Of a DNA stretch of 64,000 nucleotides, positions 35,417 to 44,310 are shown piece after piece. How positions within the stretch are numbered: position 1 is the first letter of the stretch; each line of letters begins with the position of its first letter. This DNA comes from an uncultured Flavobacteriales bacterium. Its GTDB lineage: Bacteria > Bacteroidota > Bacteroidia > Flavobacteriales > BACL11. The notes beneath the pieces were generated by a model, which did no database searches, was not told the origin of the DNA, and saw only the letters and a program-made list of their open reading frames with translations. The position numbers were made by a program, and so were the translations under genes. The DNA is taken from NCBI GenBank assembly GCA_913063045.1, contig CAJXYM010000006.1, positions 1 to 64,000 on the forward strand. The letters are read 5' to 3'.

Positions 35417-35986
35417 CTACTTTTTTACTGGACAGAATTCTCCATTTTTTTCAAAATAAATAAGCGCATCAACAGTTCTCAATTCTTCACTTACATTCCT
35501 AACTAGAGTAAAAAAATTGATTAATTGATGTTGCACAATACCACTTTTATCAATTAGAAATAAACCTCTGTAGGGAATCATTGGTCCAGTAGCAATAAGT
35601 TGATCATCTTCATCCATTTCATATTCTCCAGCTAATGTGCCATAATTTGCACTAATAGTTTTAGACATATCTGATATAAGAGGATATTTTATTCCTTTTA
35701 TGCCTCCTTTATCTTTAGCTAAATCTAGCCAGTTTAAATGGGACTCTTCTGAATCAGTAGAGCACCCAATTACTTCTACATTTCTTGATTGAAAATCAGA
35801 TAATTTTTCTTGAAAATCATGTAGCTCAGATGGGCAAATTCCTGAAAAATCTTTTGTGTAAAAAAATAATAAAACATATTTTTTATCAATAAATTGATCT
35901 AGTGAAAAATTATTTATTACTTCATTGCCATTAACTACCGCAGTAGCATTAAATGATGGTGCTTTTTTTCCTACTAGTGATCCCAT
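35417..35986 (-). CDS. 2-Cys peroxiredoxin (AhpC/TSA family)
   Basis: This 189-residue thiol peroxidase has the peroxidatic Cys51 in DFSGICPSEL and a C-terminal resolving Cys185 in GEFCPVKK, so it fits the typical 2-Cys class. The usual F-V-C-P-T-E reads G-I-C-P-S-E, a mild change. It detoxifies hydrogen peroxide or organic peroxides in the cytoplasm. It lies just downstream of katG, so the two make a peroxide-defence pair. A TAATTTTG box (36010-36017, minus) suggests its own promoter. Confidence 0.92.
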   Translation of the reverse strand: MGSLVGKKAPSFNATAVVNGNEVINNFSLDQFIDKKYVLLFFYTKDFSGICPSELHDFQEKLSDFQSRNVEVIGCSTDSEESHLNWLDLAKDKGGIKGIKYPLISDMSKTISANYGTLAGEYEMDEDDQLIATGPMIPYRGLFLIDKSGIVQHQLINFFTLVRNVSEELRTVDALIYFEKNGEFCPVKK

Positions 35987-36046
35987 ATTAATTATATTTA
36001 AGTTAAACCCAAAATTAAACTAATAACTTTAATTAAAAAAAATAAT

Positions 36047-38254
36047 TTAAAATTTATCTAAATTCATAATCTTAGTCCATACGTTTACAAAGTCGTTAAT
36101 GAATTTTTCATTTGCATTGTCACATGCATAAACTTCTGCAATTGCTCTTAGTTGAGAATTTGAACCAAAAATTAGATCTGCTCGTGAAGCCATCCATTTG
36201 ATATCTCCACTTTTTCTATCTATTCCCTCGTAAAGTTTTGGGTTATCATGTGATACTTGCCATTCTGTATTCATGTCCAATAAATTTAGAAAAAAGTCAT
36301 TAGATAAAACACCTGGATTTTTTGTTAAGACTCCCGTAGATAATCCTCTTATATTTATATTTAAAACTCTCATTCCAGCTAAAAGAACTGTCATTTCAGG
36401 AGCAGTTAATGAAAGAAGGTGTGCTTGGTCAAGAAGCAACTCTTCAGCTTTGACTGATACTCCTTTTTTAACATAATTTCTAAAAGCATCTGATTTTGGT
36501 TCTAAAAATCCAAATGATTCTTCATCAGTTTCCATTTGAATAGCATCATTTCTCCAAGGAATAAAATTATTTATAATTTTATTATTTGATAAATTTGCTG
36601 CTTTTTCAACTCCCACATATCCTGCAAGTACTATTAAATCTGACAATGAAATCTCTCTAGAGGATTGAGAGTTGTTAAATTTCAATCGTATTTCTTTAAG
36701 GGTATCTAAAACATTTCTGATTTTTTTTGGTTGATTAACCTCCCAATTAATTTGCGGTAATAAGGCAAGTCTGGCTCCGTTAGCTCCACCTCTTTTATCT
36801 GTAGCTCTAAAAGTTGATGCAGATGCCCACGCTGTAGAAATTAGTTGAGAATTTGACAAATCAGATTCCTGTATTTTTTGTTTAAGTATTTGAATATCAT
36901 CGCTATTAACAAGGTTGTAGTTAATAGTTGGAATTGGGTCTTGCCAAATTAACGTTTGAGCTGGTACTTCTTTTCCTAAGTATCTGCTTTTTGGTCCCAT
37001 ATCTCTATGAGTTAATTTATACCATGCTTTTGCGAATACATCTTCTAATTCATCTATATTTTCATAAAATCTTTTTGAAATTTTTGCATATTCAGGGTCA
37101 TATATAAGTGCAAGGTCAGTTGTTGCCATCATTGGAGCATGTCTAATTGATTTGTCGTGTGCATCTGGAACAGTATTTATTCCCTTAGAGTTTTTAGGAG
37201 TCCATTGTTGAGCTCCAGCAGGACTTTTTGTTAACTCCCATTCATAACCAAATAATGTTTCAAAATAACTATTATCCCACTTAATAGGTGTTGGGGTCCA
37301 AGCGCCTTCTAAGCCACTTGTAATTGTATCAATGCCTTTTCCCGTTTTAAAGCTATTTTTCCATCCAAAACCCATTTCTTCAATGTTCGCTCCTTCTGGT
37401 TCTGCCCCTACATTTGAAGGGTCTCCAGCTCCATGAGTTTTACCAAAGGTATGCCCGCCTGCAATTAAAGCTACTGTTTCTTCATCATTCATTGCCATTC
37501 TAGCAAATGTTTCTCTAATATCTTTAGCGGATGCTAATGGGTCTGGCTTACTATTAGGGCCTTCTGGATTTACATAAATTAATCCCATTTGAACAGCTCC
37601 TAATGGGTTTTCTAAATCTCTATCTCCTGAATATCTTTCATCCTCTAGCCAATCAGATTCTGGCCCCCAGTAGATGTCTCCTTCAGGCTCCCAGATATCT
37701 ACTCTTCCTCCACCAAAACCAAAAGTTTTAAACCCCATTGATTCTAAAGCGCAATTTCCTGTAAGAATCATAAGATCTGCCCAAGAAATTTTATTACCAT
37801 ATTTCTGCTTGATAGGCCACAATAATCTGCGGGCTTTATCTAGGTTTCCATTATCAGGCCAGCTATTTAAAGGTGCAAAACGAAGTGTCCCTGAACAAGC
37901 TCCACCACGACCATCACCAACTCTGTATGTCCCAGCACTATGCCACGCCATTCTAATAAAAAAAGGTCCGTAATGTCCATAATCTGCAGGCCACCAGTCT
38001 TGTGAATCAGTCATTAAACTGTATAGATCAGATTTAAGAGCATCTAAATCAAGACTTTTAAACTCATTTGCATAACTAAAACCCTTATTCATTGGGTTTG
38101 TCATGTCAGAATTCTGATGTAGAATTTTAAGATTTAATTGATTAGGCCACCATGTGGAATTGGAAAATGCTTTTTTTGATGTTTCTTTTTTATCTCCAAA
38201 TCCAAAAGGACATTTTTCTTCATTATCTTTTTGAGTATTGTTTTCGTCTTTCAT
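36047..38254 (-). CDS. katG: Catalase-peroxidase KatG
   Basis: This 735-residue bifunctional haem enzyme removes hydrogen peroxide. All key residues are visible. Distal Arg101, Trp104 and His105 are in [11 protein letters not shown]. The self-made Met-Tyr-Trp cofactor is Trp104, Tyr227 ([10 protein letters not shown]) and Met253 (RMAMND), with the same spacing as in the M. tuberculosis enzyme. The proximal haem ligand is His268 ([11 protein letters not shown]). The degenerate C-terminal peroxidase domain is full length. The upstream region holds a promoter box and a 17-bp dyad that may bind a peroxide regulator. Confidence 0.97.
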   Translation of the reverse strand: MKDENNTQKDNEEKCPFGFGDKKETSKKAFSNSTWWPNQLNLKILHQNSDMTNPMNKGFSYANEFKSLDLDALKSDLYSLMTDSQDWWPADYGHYGPFFIRMAWHSAGTYRVGDGRGGACSGTLRFAPLNSWPDNGNLDKARRLLWPIKQKYGNKISWADLMILTGNCALESMGFKTFGFGGGRVDIWEPEGDIYWGPESDWLEDERYSGDRDLENPLGAVQMGLIYVNPEGPNSKPDPLASAKDIRETFARMAMNDEETVALIAGGHTFGKTHGAGDPSNVGAEPEGANIEEMGFGWKNSFKTGKGIDTITSGLEGAWTPTPIKWDNSYFETLFGYEWELTKSPAGAQQWTPKNSKGINTVPDAHDKSIRHAPMMATTDLALIYDPEYAKISKRFYENIDELEDVFAKAWYKLTHRDMGPKSRYLGKEVPAQTLIWQDPIPTINYNLVNSDDIQILKQKIQESDLSNSQLISTAWASASTFRATDKRGGANGARLALLPQINWEVNQPKKIRNVLDTLKEIRLKFNNSQSSREISLSDLIVLAGYVGVEKAANLSNNKIINNFIPWRNDAIQMETDEESFGFLEPKSDAFRNYVKKGVSVKAEELLLDQAHLLSLTAPEMTVLLAGMRVLNINIRGLSTGVLTKNPGVLSNDFFLNLLDMNTEWQVSHDNPKLYEGIDRKSGDIKWMASRADLIFGSNSQLRAIAEVYACDNANEKFINDFVNVWTKIMNLDKF

Positions 38255-38298
38255 TTTTTGATTTTTATATGGTAATTTAGATATGACAGCTATATAAA

Positions 38299-38306
38299 CA
38301 AATTTA
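38299..38306 (-). promoter_or_regulatory. Candidate promoter -7 box of katG
   Basis: TAAATTTG on the minus strand matches TAnnTTTG, 44 bases before the katG ATG. The sequence TAGATATGACAG lies just downstream (38278-38289), inside the predicted leader. Confidence 0.45.
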
Positions 38307-38363
38307 GTAAAAGTGTTTTTTTAAAAAAACTTAAAATCATGTAAATATTTTAATATTCTTTAA

Positions 38364-38388
38364 TTTAGAAGTGTTCTAAATATGACAG
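38364..38388. promoter_or_regulatory. Candidate operator upstream of katG (17-bp perfect dyad plus direct repeat)
   Basis: TTTAGAAGTGTTCTAAA is a perfect 7-3-7 inverted repeat (38364-38380), about 57 bases upstream of the -7 box. It runs into TAAATATGACAG (38377-38388), of which an 11/12 copy, TAGATATGACAG, lies at 38278-38289 around the predicted leader. The dyad shape suits a dimeric regulator of the Fur/PerR type, which is reasonable for katG but unproven. The only other nearby gene, the ZIP transporter, ends here and does not start here. Confidence 0.4.
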
Positions 38389-38482
38389 GATTGAAAATTT
38401 TATTACAATTGTGATTACTAAAAAAAACAATTTATGTGATATTTTTTAGTATTAATATCAGTAAAGATCTGTTTCTCTTTAT

Positions 38483-39175
38483 TTAGATAGATAAAATAGA
38501 GACTATCAGACCTAAAATGATTGTTATTATTTTAGGTCTTGTAAACTTATGACTATTGCTTGATTCAAATATAATTGTTGTTGATATATGAAGAAGTATT
38601 CCTATTACAATTGCCATAATCTGATTTTGAAATTCTAATATCCCATTAAAAAAATGACTTGTAATTAATCCTAAAGGTGCCATTAAAGCAAATATGAAGA
38701 GATAGAAGTAAGCTTTTGTTTTTGAAAATCCATTATCTAAGAAAATAGTTAGTAAAACAATTGAAACTGGTAGTTTGTGCATTACTATCGCAGTTAATAA
38801 ATTATTATGTGAATGATGTTCAAGATGGCCTGAAAGTGGGATTCCTTCAATAAATGCATGAATACATAAGCTAATAAGAATAGTTAATGGAATAGATTTT
38901 TTTTTATGATAATGACCATGCTCAATACCTTCAGAAAAGTATTCAAGAAGAATCTGAAAAATAAAGCCTAGTAATATAAAAACACCAATACTGTGACTTT
39001 TACTGTGTAAAAAAAGTTCAGGTAACAGATGTTGGGTAATTGTTCCGAGCAGGTAGGCTCCACTAAATGTTATAAGTAATGATAGATTGTTTTTTTTTGT
39101 TTTTTTAAAAATCTCGACAATAATTATTGCTAAAAACACTGAGGCAAATAAAATAGTTTGAGTAGTTATATTCAT
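38483..39175 (-). CDS. ZIP-family metal transporter
   Basis: This 230-residue membrane protein has about seven or eight helices. The ZIP signatures are in helices four and five: SLCIHAFIEGIPLSG and AIVMHKLPVSIVLL, with His residues that bind Zn2+ or Fe2+. A His-rich loop (HGHYHKKK; GHLEHHSHN) lies on either side. It imports divalent metal into the cytoplasm. Its start overlaps the stop of the methyltransferase gene by 4 bases, and it is last of a six-gene operon starting at ung. Confidence 0.9.
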   Translation of the reverse strand: MNITTQTILFASVFLAIIIVEIFKKTKKNNLSLLITFSGAYLLGTITQHLLPELFLHSKSHSIGVFILLGFIFQILLEYFSEGIEHGHYHKKKSIPLTILISLCIHAFIEGIPLSGHLEHHSHNNLLTAIVMHKLPVSIVLLTIFLDNGFSKTKAYFYLFIFALMAPLGLITSHFFNGILEFQNQIMAIVIGILLHISTTIIFESSNSHKFTRPKIITIILGLIVSILSI

Positions 39176-39891
39176 TTTTGAACAATTAGTATTAAACGAT
39201 CTGAAGTTAAAGCGTCAAATTTTTCAAGATTATAGTTTCCAAAGACTTGAAGGATTTTCATCTCATTTTCTTCAAATAATTCAGTAAAGTTATATAAGTC
39301 TAAAGCATGAACTTTTTCTTGAAAATTATAAGTTTTTCCATTATCAATAATCTCAATATCTTTAATTATAAAATTATCAATAACAGATCTATTGATTCTG
39401 AAATTAATATTATTTATTTCTAAATGTTCTTTTTTTACAAGATTAGCTATTGTTTTTTTACTGTTGAGGAAATCGAAAATTAACAATCCATCCTTTTTTA
39501 GATTATTTCTAATTGCAAGAATAGTTTTTTGTTCATCTTTGATGTTTTTGAAGTAACCAAAAGATGTGAATAGGTTGGTAGCAATATCAAATGTGTTGTT
39601 TGAAAAAACCTTTCTCATGTCGTGAACGAAGAATTTTAAATTTTTATTTTCAAACTTTTTAGCATGAGAAATACTATTTTCTGATAAATCAATTCCCACA
39701 ACATTAAACCCTAAAGTATTTAGAAAATTAGCATGCCTGCCTTTACCGCAAGCAATATCGATGATTTTGTGATCTTTTAGCTTTAGTTTAGAGACTAGAT
39801 TTTCAATAAAATTCTTAGCTTCATTATGATTTCTGTTCTTATAAAGAATATGATAATACTCAGAATCAAACCAATTTTTATACCAGGTCAT
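39172..39891 (-). CDS. Class I SAM-dependent methyltransferase
   Basis: This 239-residue protein has the SAM-binding motif IIDIACGKGRHANFL (about 43-57), a second motif VVGIDLSENSI, and a motif-II-like DIATNLFTSFGYF. The substrate is unknown. The N-terminus (WYKNWFDSEYYHILYKNR) is typical of a Bacteroidota methyltransferase family found near rlmB, but I cannot give a name. It starts 2 bases after the rlmB stop and overlaps the ZIP gene. Confidence 0.85.
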   Translation of the reverse strand: MTWYKNWFDSEYYHILYKNRNHNEAKNFIENLVSKLKLKDHKIIDIACGKGRHANFLNTLGFNVVGIDLSENSISHAKKFENKNLKFFVHDMRKVFSNNTFDIATNLFTSFGYFKNIKDEQKTILAIRNNLKKDGLLIFDFLNSKKTIANLVKKEHLEINNINFRINRSVIDNFIIKDIEIIDNGKTYNFQEKVHALDLYNFTELFEENEMKILQVFGNYNLEKFDALTSDRLILIVQK

Positions 39892-39893
39892 TA

Positions 39894-40634
39894 CTAGTTT
39901 CTTTGTCTTAGAGCTTCATAGCAAATTACTCCTGTAGCAACCGAAACATTTAAAGAAGATATTTTTCCATTTAATGGGATTTTTGTTTTTAAATCACACA
40001 TCTTTAAATATTCAGGAGAAACTCCATCTTCTTCAGAGCCAAGTATTATTGCAGTTGGTTTTGTGAAATCTGCTTGATAAATATTACTTTGTGTCTTTTC
40101 AGTACAAGCAATAATTTGAATTCCAGAATCTTTTAAAAACTGAATACTTAATCTTAAATTCCATGTCCTGCATATATTCATTTTATGAAGCGCCCCTGCT
40201 GATGTCTTAACAGCATCTGCATTTACAGCTGCGCTATTTTGCTCAGGAATTAATATGGTATCTGCCCCTACACATTCACAGGTTCTTGCAATTGCACCAA
40301 AGTTTCTAACATCTGTAATACGATCTAATATTATAATCAAAGGGTTTTTTCCTTCTTCAAAAATTTTTGGGACAACATCCTCAATATTATGGAAATCAAT
40401 AGGAGAGATAAATGCAAATACACCTTGATGATTTTTTCTAGTTAACCTATTAATCTTTTCAAGAGGGACATGCTTGTAATTGATTCTTCTTACTCTCACC
40501 AGCTTCCAGAGTTCCGCAAATAAATCATTGTGAAGTCCTTTCTGAATAAATAATTTGTCTATAGTTTTTCCTGATTTTATAGCTTCTATAATTGGTCTTA
40601 TTCCAAATATGAAATTCTTTTCTTCTATTTCCAT
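39894..40634 (-). CDS. rlmB: 23S rRNA (guanosine-2'-O)-methyltransferase RlmB-type
   Basis: This 246-residue SpoU/TrmH-class (trefoil-knot) methyltransferase has an N-terminal L30e-like substrate domain (FIFGIRPIIEAIKSG) and knot motifs ILDRITDVRNFGAIARTCE, IILGSEEDGVSPEYLKMCD and KIPLNGKISSLNVSVATGV. RlmB methylates G2251 of 23S rRNA, and family members can differ in target. It lies between rmuC and a SAM methyltransferase with 2-3 base gaps. Confidence 0.92.
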   Translation of the reverse strand: MEIEEKNFIFGIRPIIEAIKSGKTIDKLFIQKGLHNDLFAELWKLVRVRRINYKHVPLEKINRLTRKNHQGVFAFISPIDFHNIEDVVPKIFEEGKNPLIIILDRITDVRNFGAIARTCECVGADTILIPEQNSAAVNADAVKTSAGALHKMNICRTWNLRLSIQFLKDSGIQIIACTEKTQSNIYQADFTKPTAIILGSEEDGVSPEYLKMCDLKTKIPLNGKISSLNVSVATGVICYEALRQRN

Positions 40635-40637
40635 GTA

Positions 40638-41801
40638 TTAATCTTTAAACTCAATCTTAGTAGTTATTTCAGGTATTTCTCTCATTTCTATTTCTTTTTT
40701 TAGTTGCTCTGATTTTTCTTTCAAGTCTTTTGTAAGAATTTCTTTATTTCTTTTTTCCATAGGAGGATTAAGTTTATCTGCATTTTCAAATTGTATAACG
40801 CTTTCTAAGATTTCTCTTGGTAATTGTTTGGCTTTACTTAACGTGTCAAGAAACTCTTCTGCAAAAAACTGATCAATTTGAATTCTTCTTTTTGTAGTGT
40901 GAGCAAATTTACCAATGATTCTACAGATATTATCTCTCTCTTCAGGGCTAAGTTTATCAGCGAACTCATATTCCTCAATTTTTTTTAAGCTTAATATTAT
41001 TGGCTCTAAAGCATCCTTGGTAATTATATATACATTATAGTCACCAATGTTGTATGTAAACTGTTTTATTACACTTAAAGTATTAGAGGGTATGACTAAG
41101 AAAAGGTCATTCTTGACATTATCATGCTTGGCATATTTTTTAAGATTCTCTGTCTGTAATTTAATGTATTTAGGGAAATTAGTTAGATCATTATTAGCAG
41201 GACTTTTTGCGTCAAAAATTATTAACTGATCCATTATCTCTATTGAATTATCTGGCTTATTTCTGGGGTGAGGAAAGTCTTCTTGACTAATATAATTGAT
41301 AATATTATTTCTGCAAATTAATTTTAAATGACTTTCTACATCTTTTTCATGATTCCCCCAGGTTAATTTCATCTTTTCAAAATACTCTTCACTTTCTTTA
41401 ACTCTTTCGTCATTTAATCTTTCTTTTTCTTTTTCTAATGATTCTTGAAGAGTAACTGTAGCGTTAAGAGATTTTCTGATATTCTCATTTCTAACTTCTT
41501 CAGCTTTATTTAAAGAAATATTTGAGTTTTTAAGAGAGTTTCTCTCATTTTCAACATTTTTTAATCTTTCTTCAATTTGTGTTTTTTCTGATTTTACCTG
41601 CTCAAATGAAGTAGTTTTGGCATTTGCAATGTCAATTTTTTGTTGTTGTTGTTTTACTTCAGATTCTGTTGTAGCTAGTTTTATTTCTAATTCTGAAATT
41701 CTTGTTTTATCTTCTTCTGAATTATCCTCAACAACTGCTTGTTTCTTAAAATAAAGAGCTGCCAATCCGCTAATAATTATTAGATAAAATACATATTCCA
41801 T
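40638..41801 (-). CDS. rmuC: DNA recombination protein RmuC
   Basis: This 387-residue protein has one N-terminal membrane helix, a long coiled coil (about 25-145) and a nuclease-like RmuC domain (QLIIFDAKSPANNDL; KNDLFLVIPSNTL). RmuC limits rearrangement at inverted repeats and belongs to the PD-(D/E)xK nuclease clan; the IIFDAKSP segment fits a D-x-K active site. It lies within the ung-to-ZIP operon. Confidence 0.92.
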   Translation of the reverse strand: MEYVFYLIIISGLAALYFKKQAVVEDNSEEDKTRISELEIKLATTESEVKQQQQKIDIANAKTTSFEQVKSEKTQIEERLKNVENERNSLKNSNISLNKAEEVRNENIRKSLNATVTLQESLEKEKERLNDERVKESEEYFEKMKLTWGNHEKDVESHLKLICRNNIINYISQEDFPHPRNKPDNSIEIMDQLIIFDAKSPANNDLTNFPKYIKLQTENLKKYAKHDNVKNDLFLVIPSNTLSVIKQFTYNIGDYNVYIITKDALEPIILSLKKIEEYEFADKLSPEERDNICRIIGKFAHTTKRRIQIDQFFAEEFLDTLSKAKQLPREILESVIQFENADKLNPPMEKRNKEILTKDLKEKSEQLKKEIEMREIPEITTKIEFKD

Positions 41802-41816
41802 TTGAAAAATTTTGAA

Positions 41817-42407
41817 TTATAAAATGAGGACCAAAGTACCAATTGCAACATCTTTATACAAATCAATTACATCTTTATTTTTTAATCTTATACATCCATG
41901 AGAAGCTGGTTGACCAATTAACCCTTCCTCAGAGGTGCCATGTATGTAAATATATCTTTTAAAAGAATCTATATTTTCTCCTTTATTAATTTCATCTTCT
42001 TCTCCTTGAAGCCAAAGAATTCTCGATGTTATATCATCAGTTTTACTTCTTGAACCATCTAAGTAAATAATTGATGTTTCGCCAGTGAAAACTCTAGCTA
42101 TCATTCTTCCATTTATTGGTGTTTTTTCGCCAATTTTTCGCGCTATTGTATGTAGGCCTAGAGGGGTCTTGTTACTTCCATTTTTATTGCCAATTCCATA
42201 TTCAGATGATGAAATGCTATAAGATTTTATTATAATATTCTTTTTAATCAAATATAGTTTTTGAGCATCTATTGAAACAAAAATAATTGTTTTGTTTTCT
42301 ATGTTAATGTTCAAATAATCGGTGATGGAAGATAAGATCAGTTCATCATTTGAGGTATACATAAAGCTTGAAATTAAAAGTAGTGTTGTGATTAGTGTTT
42401 TTACCAT
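41817..42407 (-). CDS. L,D-transpeptidase (YkuD family)
   Basis: This 196-residue exported protein has a short hydrophobic N-terminus and the catalytic motif IHGTSEEGLIGQPASHGCIR with its active Cys in SHGCIR. The enzyme cross-links peptidoglycan or attaches proteins to it through meso-diaminopimelate residues, outside the inner membrane. There is no LysM or peptidoglycan-binding domain. Its start overlaps the end of ung by 7 bases. Confidence 0.9.
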   Translation of the reverse strand: MVKTLITTLLLISSFMYTSNDELILSSITDYLNINIENKTIIFVSIDAQKLYLIKKNIIIKSYSISSSEYGIGNKNGSNKTPLGLHTIARKIGEKTPINGRMIARVFTGETSIIYLDGSRSKTDDITSRILWLQGEEDEINKGENIDSFKRYIYIHGTSEEGLIGQPASHGCIRLKNKDVIDLYKDVAIGTLVLIL

Positions 42408-43072
42408 TTTATCTGGTTATGATTTAAGTTTTTAAGTATGTAATTAACCTTTAAGAAATGCTTACATCCAAAAAAACCTCTGTATGCGGATAGAGGCGAT
42501 GGATGCGGAGCTTTTAATATATGATGTTTTTTTTCATTAATTAAAGATTGTTTATCAAGTGCATGTTTCCCCCAAAGCAAAAAGATAATATTACTTTTAT
42601 TATCTGATAAGGATTTAATAATAAAACTGGTAAGTTCTTCCCACCCCATATTTTGGTGAGATCCAGCCTTCTTTTCTCTTACTGTTAATACACTATTCAA
42701 AAGTAGAACGCCTTGCTGCGCCCAACTTTCTAACGAACTATCAAACTCATTTTTGTGTGGATAATTATCTGATAATTCTTTAAAAATATTTCTGAGAGAT
42801 GGTGGGATTTTCTCTCTGTCATTCACTGCAAAGCTCAGACCATTTGCTTGACCATTATTGTGATAAGGGTCTTGTCCAATAATTACAACTTTTGTTTCTG
42901 AAAATGATGTTAGGTTTAAAGCTCTAAAAATATTTTTTTTATTTGGATAAACTGTTGTAATCAAATCTTCTTTAGAAAGAAATTTATTTAATTTAAAGAT
43001 ATATTTTTTACTAAATTCTTTTTTTAAAAATTTAGACCAGTCATTATTTATTTTATTGATGTTAATTATCAT
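42401..43072 (-). CDS. ung: Uracil-DNA glycosylase
   Basis: This family 1 UDG removes uracil from DNA in base-excision repair. Motifs: GQDPYHNNGQANGLSF with the catalytic Asp, LLLNSVLTV, LLWGKHA and HPSPLSAYRGFFG. The ORF-track start at 43090 is a TTG, followed directly by an ATG at 43087, but a TATATTTG box (43088-43095) abuts that ATG. Transcription would begin after it, so the next ATG at 43072 (MIININKINNDW) is the better start. It is first gene of the leftward six-gene operon. Confidence 0.95.
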   Translation of the reverse strand: MIININKINNDWSKFLKKEFSKKYIFKLNKFLSKEDLITTVYPNKKNIFRALNLTSFSETKVVIIGQDPYHNNGQANGLSFAVNDREKIPPSLRNIFKELSDNYPHKNEFDSSLESWAQQGVLLLNSVLTVREKKAGSHQNMGWEELTSFIIKSLSDNKSNIIFLLWGKHALDKQSLINEKKHHILKAPHPSPLSAYRGFFGCKHFLKVNYILKNLNHNQIKW

Positions 43073-43087
43073 AATAGATTTGAACAT

Positions 43088-43095
43088 CAAATATA
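43088..43095 (-). promoter_or_regulatory. Candidate promoter -7 box of the ung operon
   Basis: TATATTTG (minus) lies 15 bases before the chosen ung ATG at 43072. It lies against the ATG at 43087, so that upstream start would not be on the messenger. Confidence 0.5.
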
Positions 43096-43138
43096 TAGAA
43101 CTATCATAAGTTAGGTCTAATTATAAAAAACAAAAATG

Positions 43139-43146
43139 TATTTTTG
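43139..43146 (+). promoter_or_regulatory. Candidate promoter -7 box of the small lipoprotein-lipA operon
   Basis: TATTTTTG matches TAnnTTTG, 12 bases before the ATG of the small lipoprotein gene, giving a predicted leader of about 5 bases. Confidence 0.5.
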
Positions 43147-43158
43147 CATAAAAAAAAC

Positions 43159-43281
43159 ATGAAAAATCTATTAATATTTGCAGCTTTTCTTTTTATTTTT
43201 TCTCTTTTAAGTTCATGTAATATGTACAAAGCTCCATGTGAGGGCGTCTCTAGTATTGAATCTCCAAAAATTAAAATATAA
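43159..43281 (+). CDS. Small lipoprotein upstream of lipA (below the ORF-track size cutoff)
   Basis: This 40-residue ORF has a lipoprotein signal (LLIFAAFLFIFSLLSSC, Cys20) and a mature peptide of only 21 residues (NMYKAPCEGVSSIESPKIKI after the Cys). A promoter box lies just in front, and lipA begins within about 6-12 bases of its stop. The signal, the second Cys in the mature part (APCEG) and the placement make it a credible gene. Its function is unknown. The ORF-track entry at 43104-43388 on the other strand overlaps it and is a shadow. Confidence 0.7.
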   Translation: MKNLLIFAAFLFIFSLLSSCNMYKAPCEGVSSIESPKIKI

Positions 43282-43287
43282 GTTCTC

Positions 43288-44223
43288 TTGTCAGTGATCG
43301 AAAAAGGAAATACACAAAAATGGTCTAGTGTTAGCATTAGACCAGTGAAAAATAGTGGTACTGATTTAGTTAAAGAGAAATCTCTCAAAATTAGAAAGCC
43401 TAAATGGTTGAAAGTAAAACTTCCAACTGGTCAGGCCTATAAAAGTGTAAGAGAGATTACTAAATCCAAAAATTTACATACAATCTGTGAAAGTGGTAAT
43501 TGCCCCAACATGGGGGAATGTTGGGGGGCAGGTACAGCTACATTTATGATTCTGGGAAATATTTGTACAAGATCTTGTGGTTTTTGTAATGTTATGACGG
43601 GTCGCCCATTGGAAGTTGATATTTTAGAGCCTCTTAAAGTAGCACGTTCTGTTAAATTAATGAAAGTAAAACATGCGGTTATAACATCAGTTGATAGAGA
43701 TGATTTGCGAGATGGAGGAGCAAGTATATGGGTTGAAACAATACATGCTATTAGAAAACTTAACCCTACAACTACAATGGAAACTTTAATTCCTGATTTT
43801 AAAGGTAAAGAAAAACATATTCAAAAAATAATTGAAGCCAAGCCAGAGGTTGTTTCTCATAATTTAGAAACTGTTCGAAGCTTGACAAAGCGAGTAAGGA
43901 TTCAGGCTAAATATGATACAAGTCTAAATACACTTCAAACTCTTTTCAAGGGAGGGATACGAACTAAGTCAGGAATTATGCTTGGTCTTGGTGAGAAAGA
44001 ATCTGAGGTAATAGAAGCCATGAAAGACTTAAGAAATGTTGGTGTAAAAATTCTAACGCTTGGGCAATATTTACAGCCTTCTAAAAAACATCTTCCAGTG
44101 GTTGAATTTATAACTCCAGAGCAATTTTCTTATCTAAAAGAAGTTGGTTTGTCATTAGGCTTTGAACATGTTGAAAGTAGTCCTCTTGTTAGATCCTCAT
44201 ATCACGCAGAAAAACATATTTAA
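43288..44223 (+). CDS. lipA: Lipoyl synthase
   Basis: This radical-SAM enzyme inserts two sulfurs into protein-bound octanoyl groups to make lipoate. It holds the auxiliary cluster motif [13 protein letters not shown], the radical-SAM motif CTRSCGFC and the C-terminal RSSYHA with the Ser ligand. No ATG is in frame before the conserved region. TTG at 43288 or GTG at 43294 are the candidate starts, so the first 25 or so residues are uncertain. It follows the small lipoprotein gene and probably shares its promoter. Confidence 0.95.
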   Translation: MSVIEKGNTQKWSSVSIRPVKNSGTDLVKEKSLKIRKPKWLKVKLPTGQAYKSVREITKSKNLHTICESGNCPNMGECWGAGTATFMILGNICTRSCGFCNVMTGRPLEVDILEPLKVARSVKLMKVKHAVITSVDRDDLRDGGASIWVETIHAIRKLNPTTTMETLIPDFKGKEKHIQKIIEAKPEVVSHNLETVRSLTKRVRIQAKYDTSLNTLQTLFKGGIRTKSGIMLGLGEKESEVIEAMKDLRNVGVKILTLGQYLQPSKKHLPVVEFITPEQFSYLKEVGLSLGFEHVESSPLVRSSYHAEKHI

Positions 44224-44310
44224 ATATTATATAAACTTATTTTTTTTTAAGTTTAAAATAATAACAGAATTCTTATATTTGTTAACTTATAATGTATAAA
44301 AATATTTAAT

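Noticed and set aside
43104-43388. 94-aa minus-strand ORF between ung and lipA
   Set aside because: It overlaps both the lipA start and the small lipoprotein gene, which have a promoter box and clear signals. The minus ORF has none.
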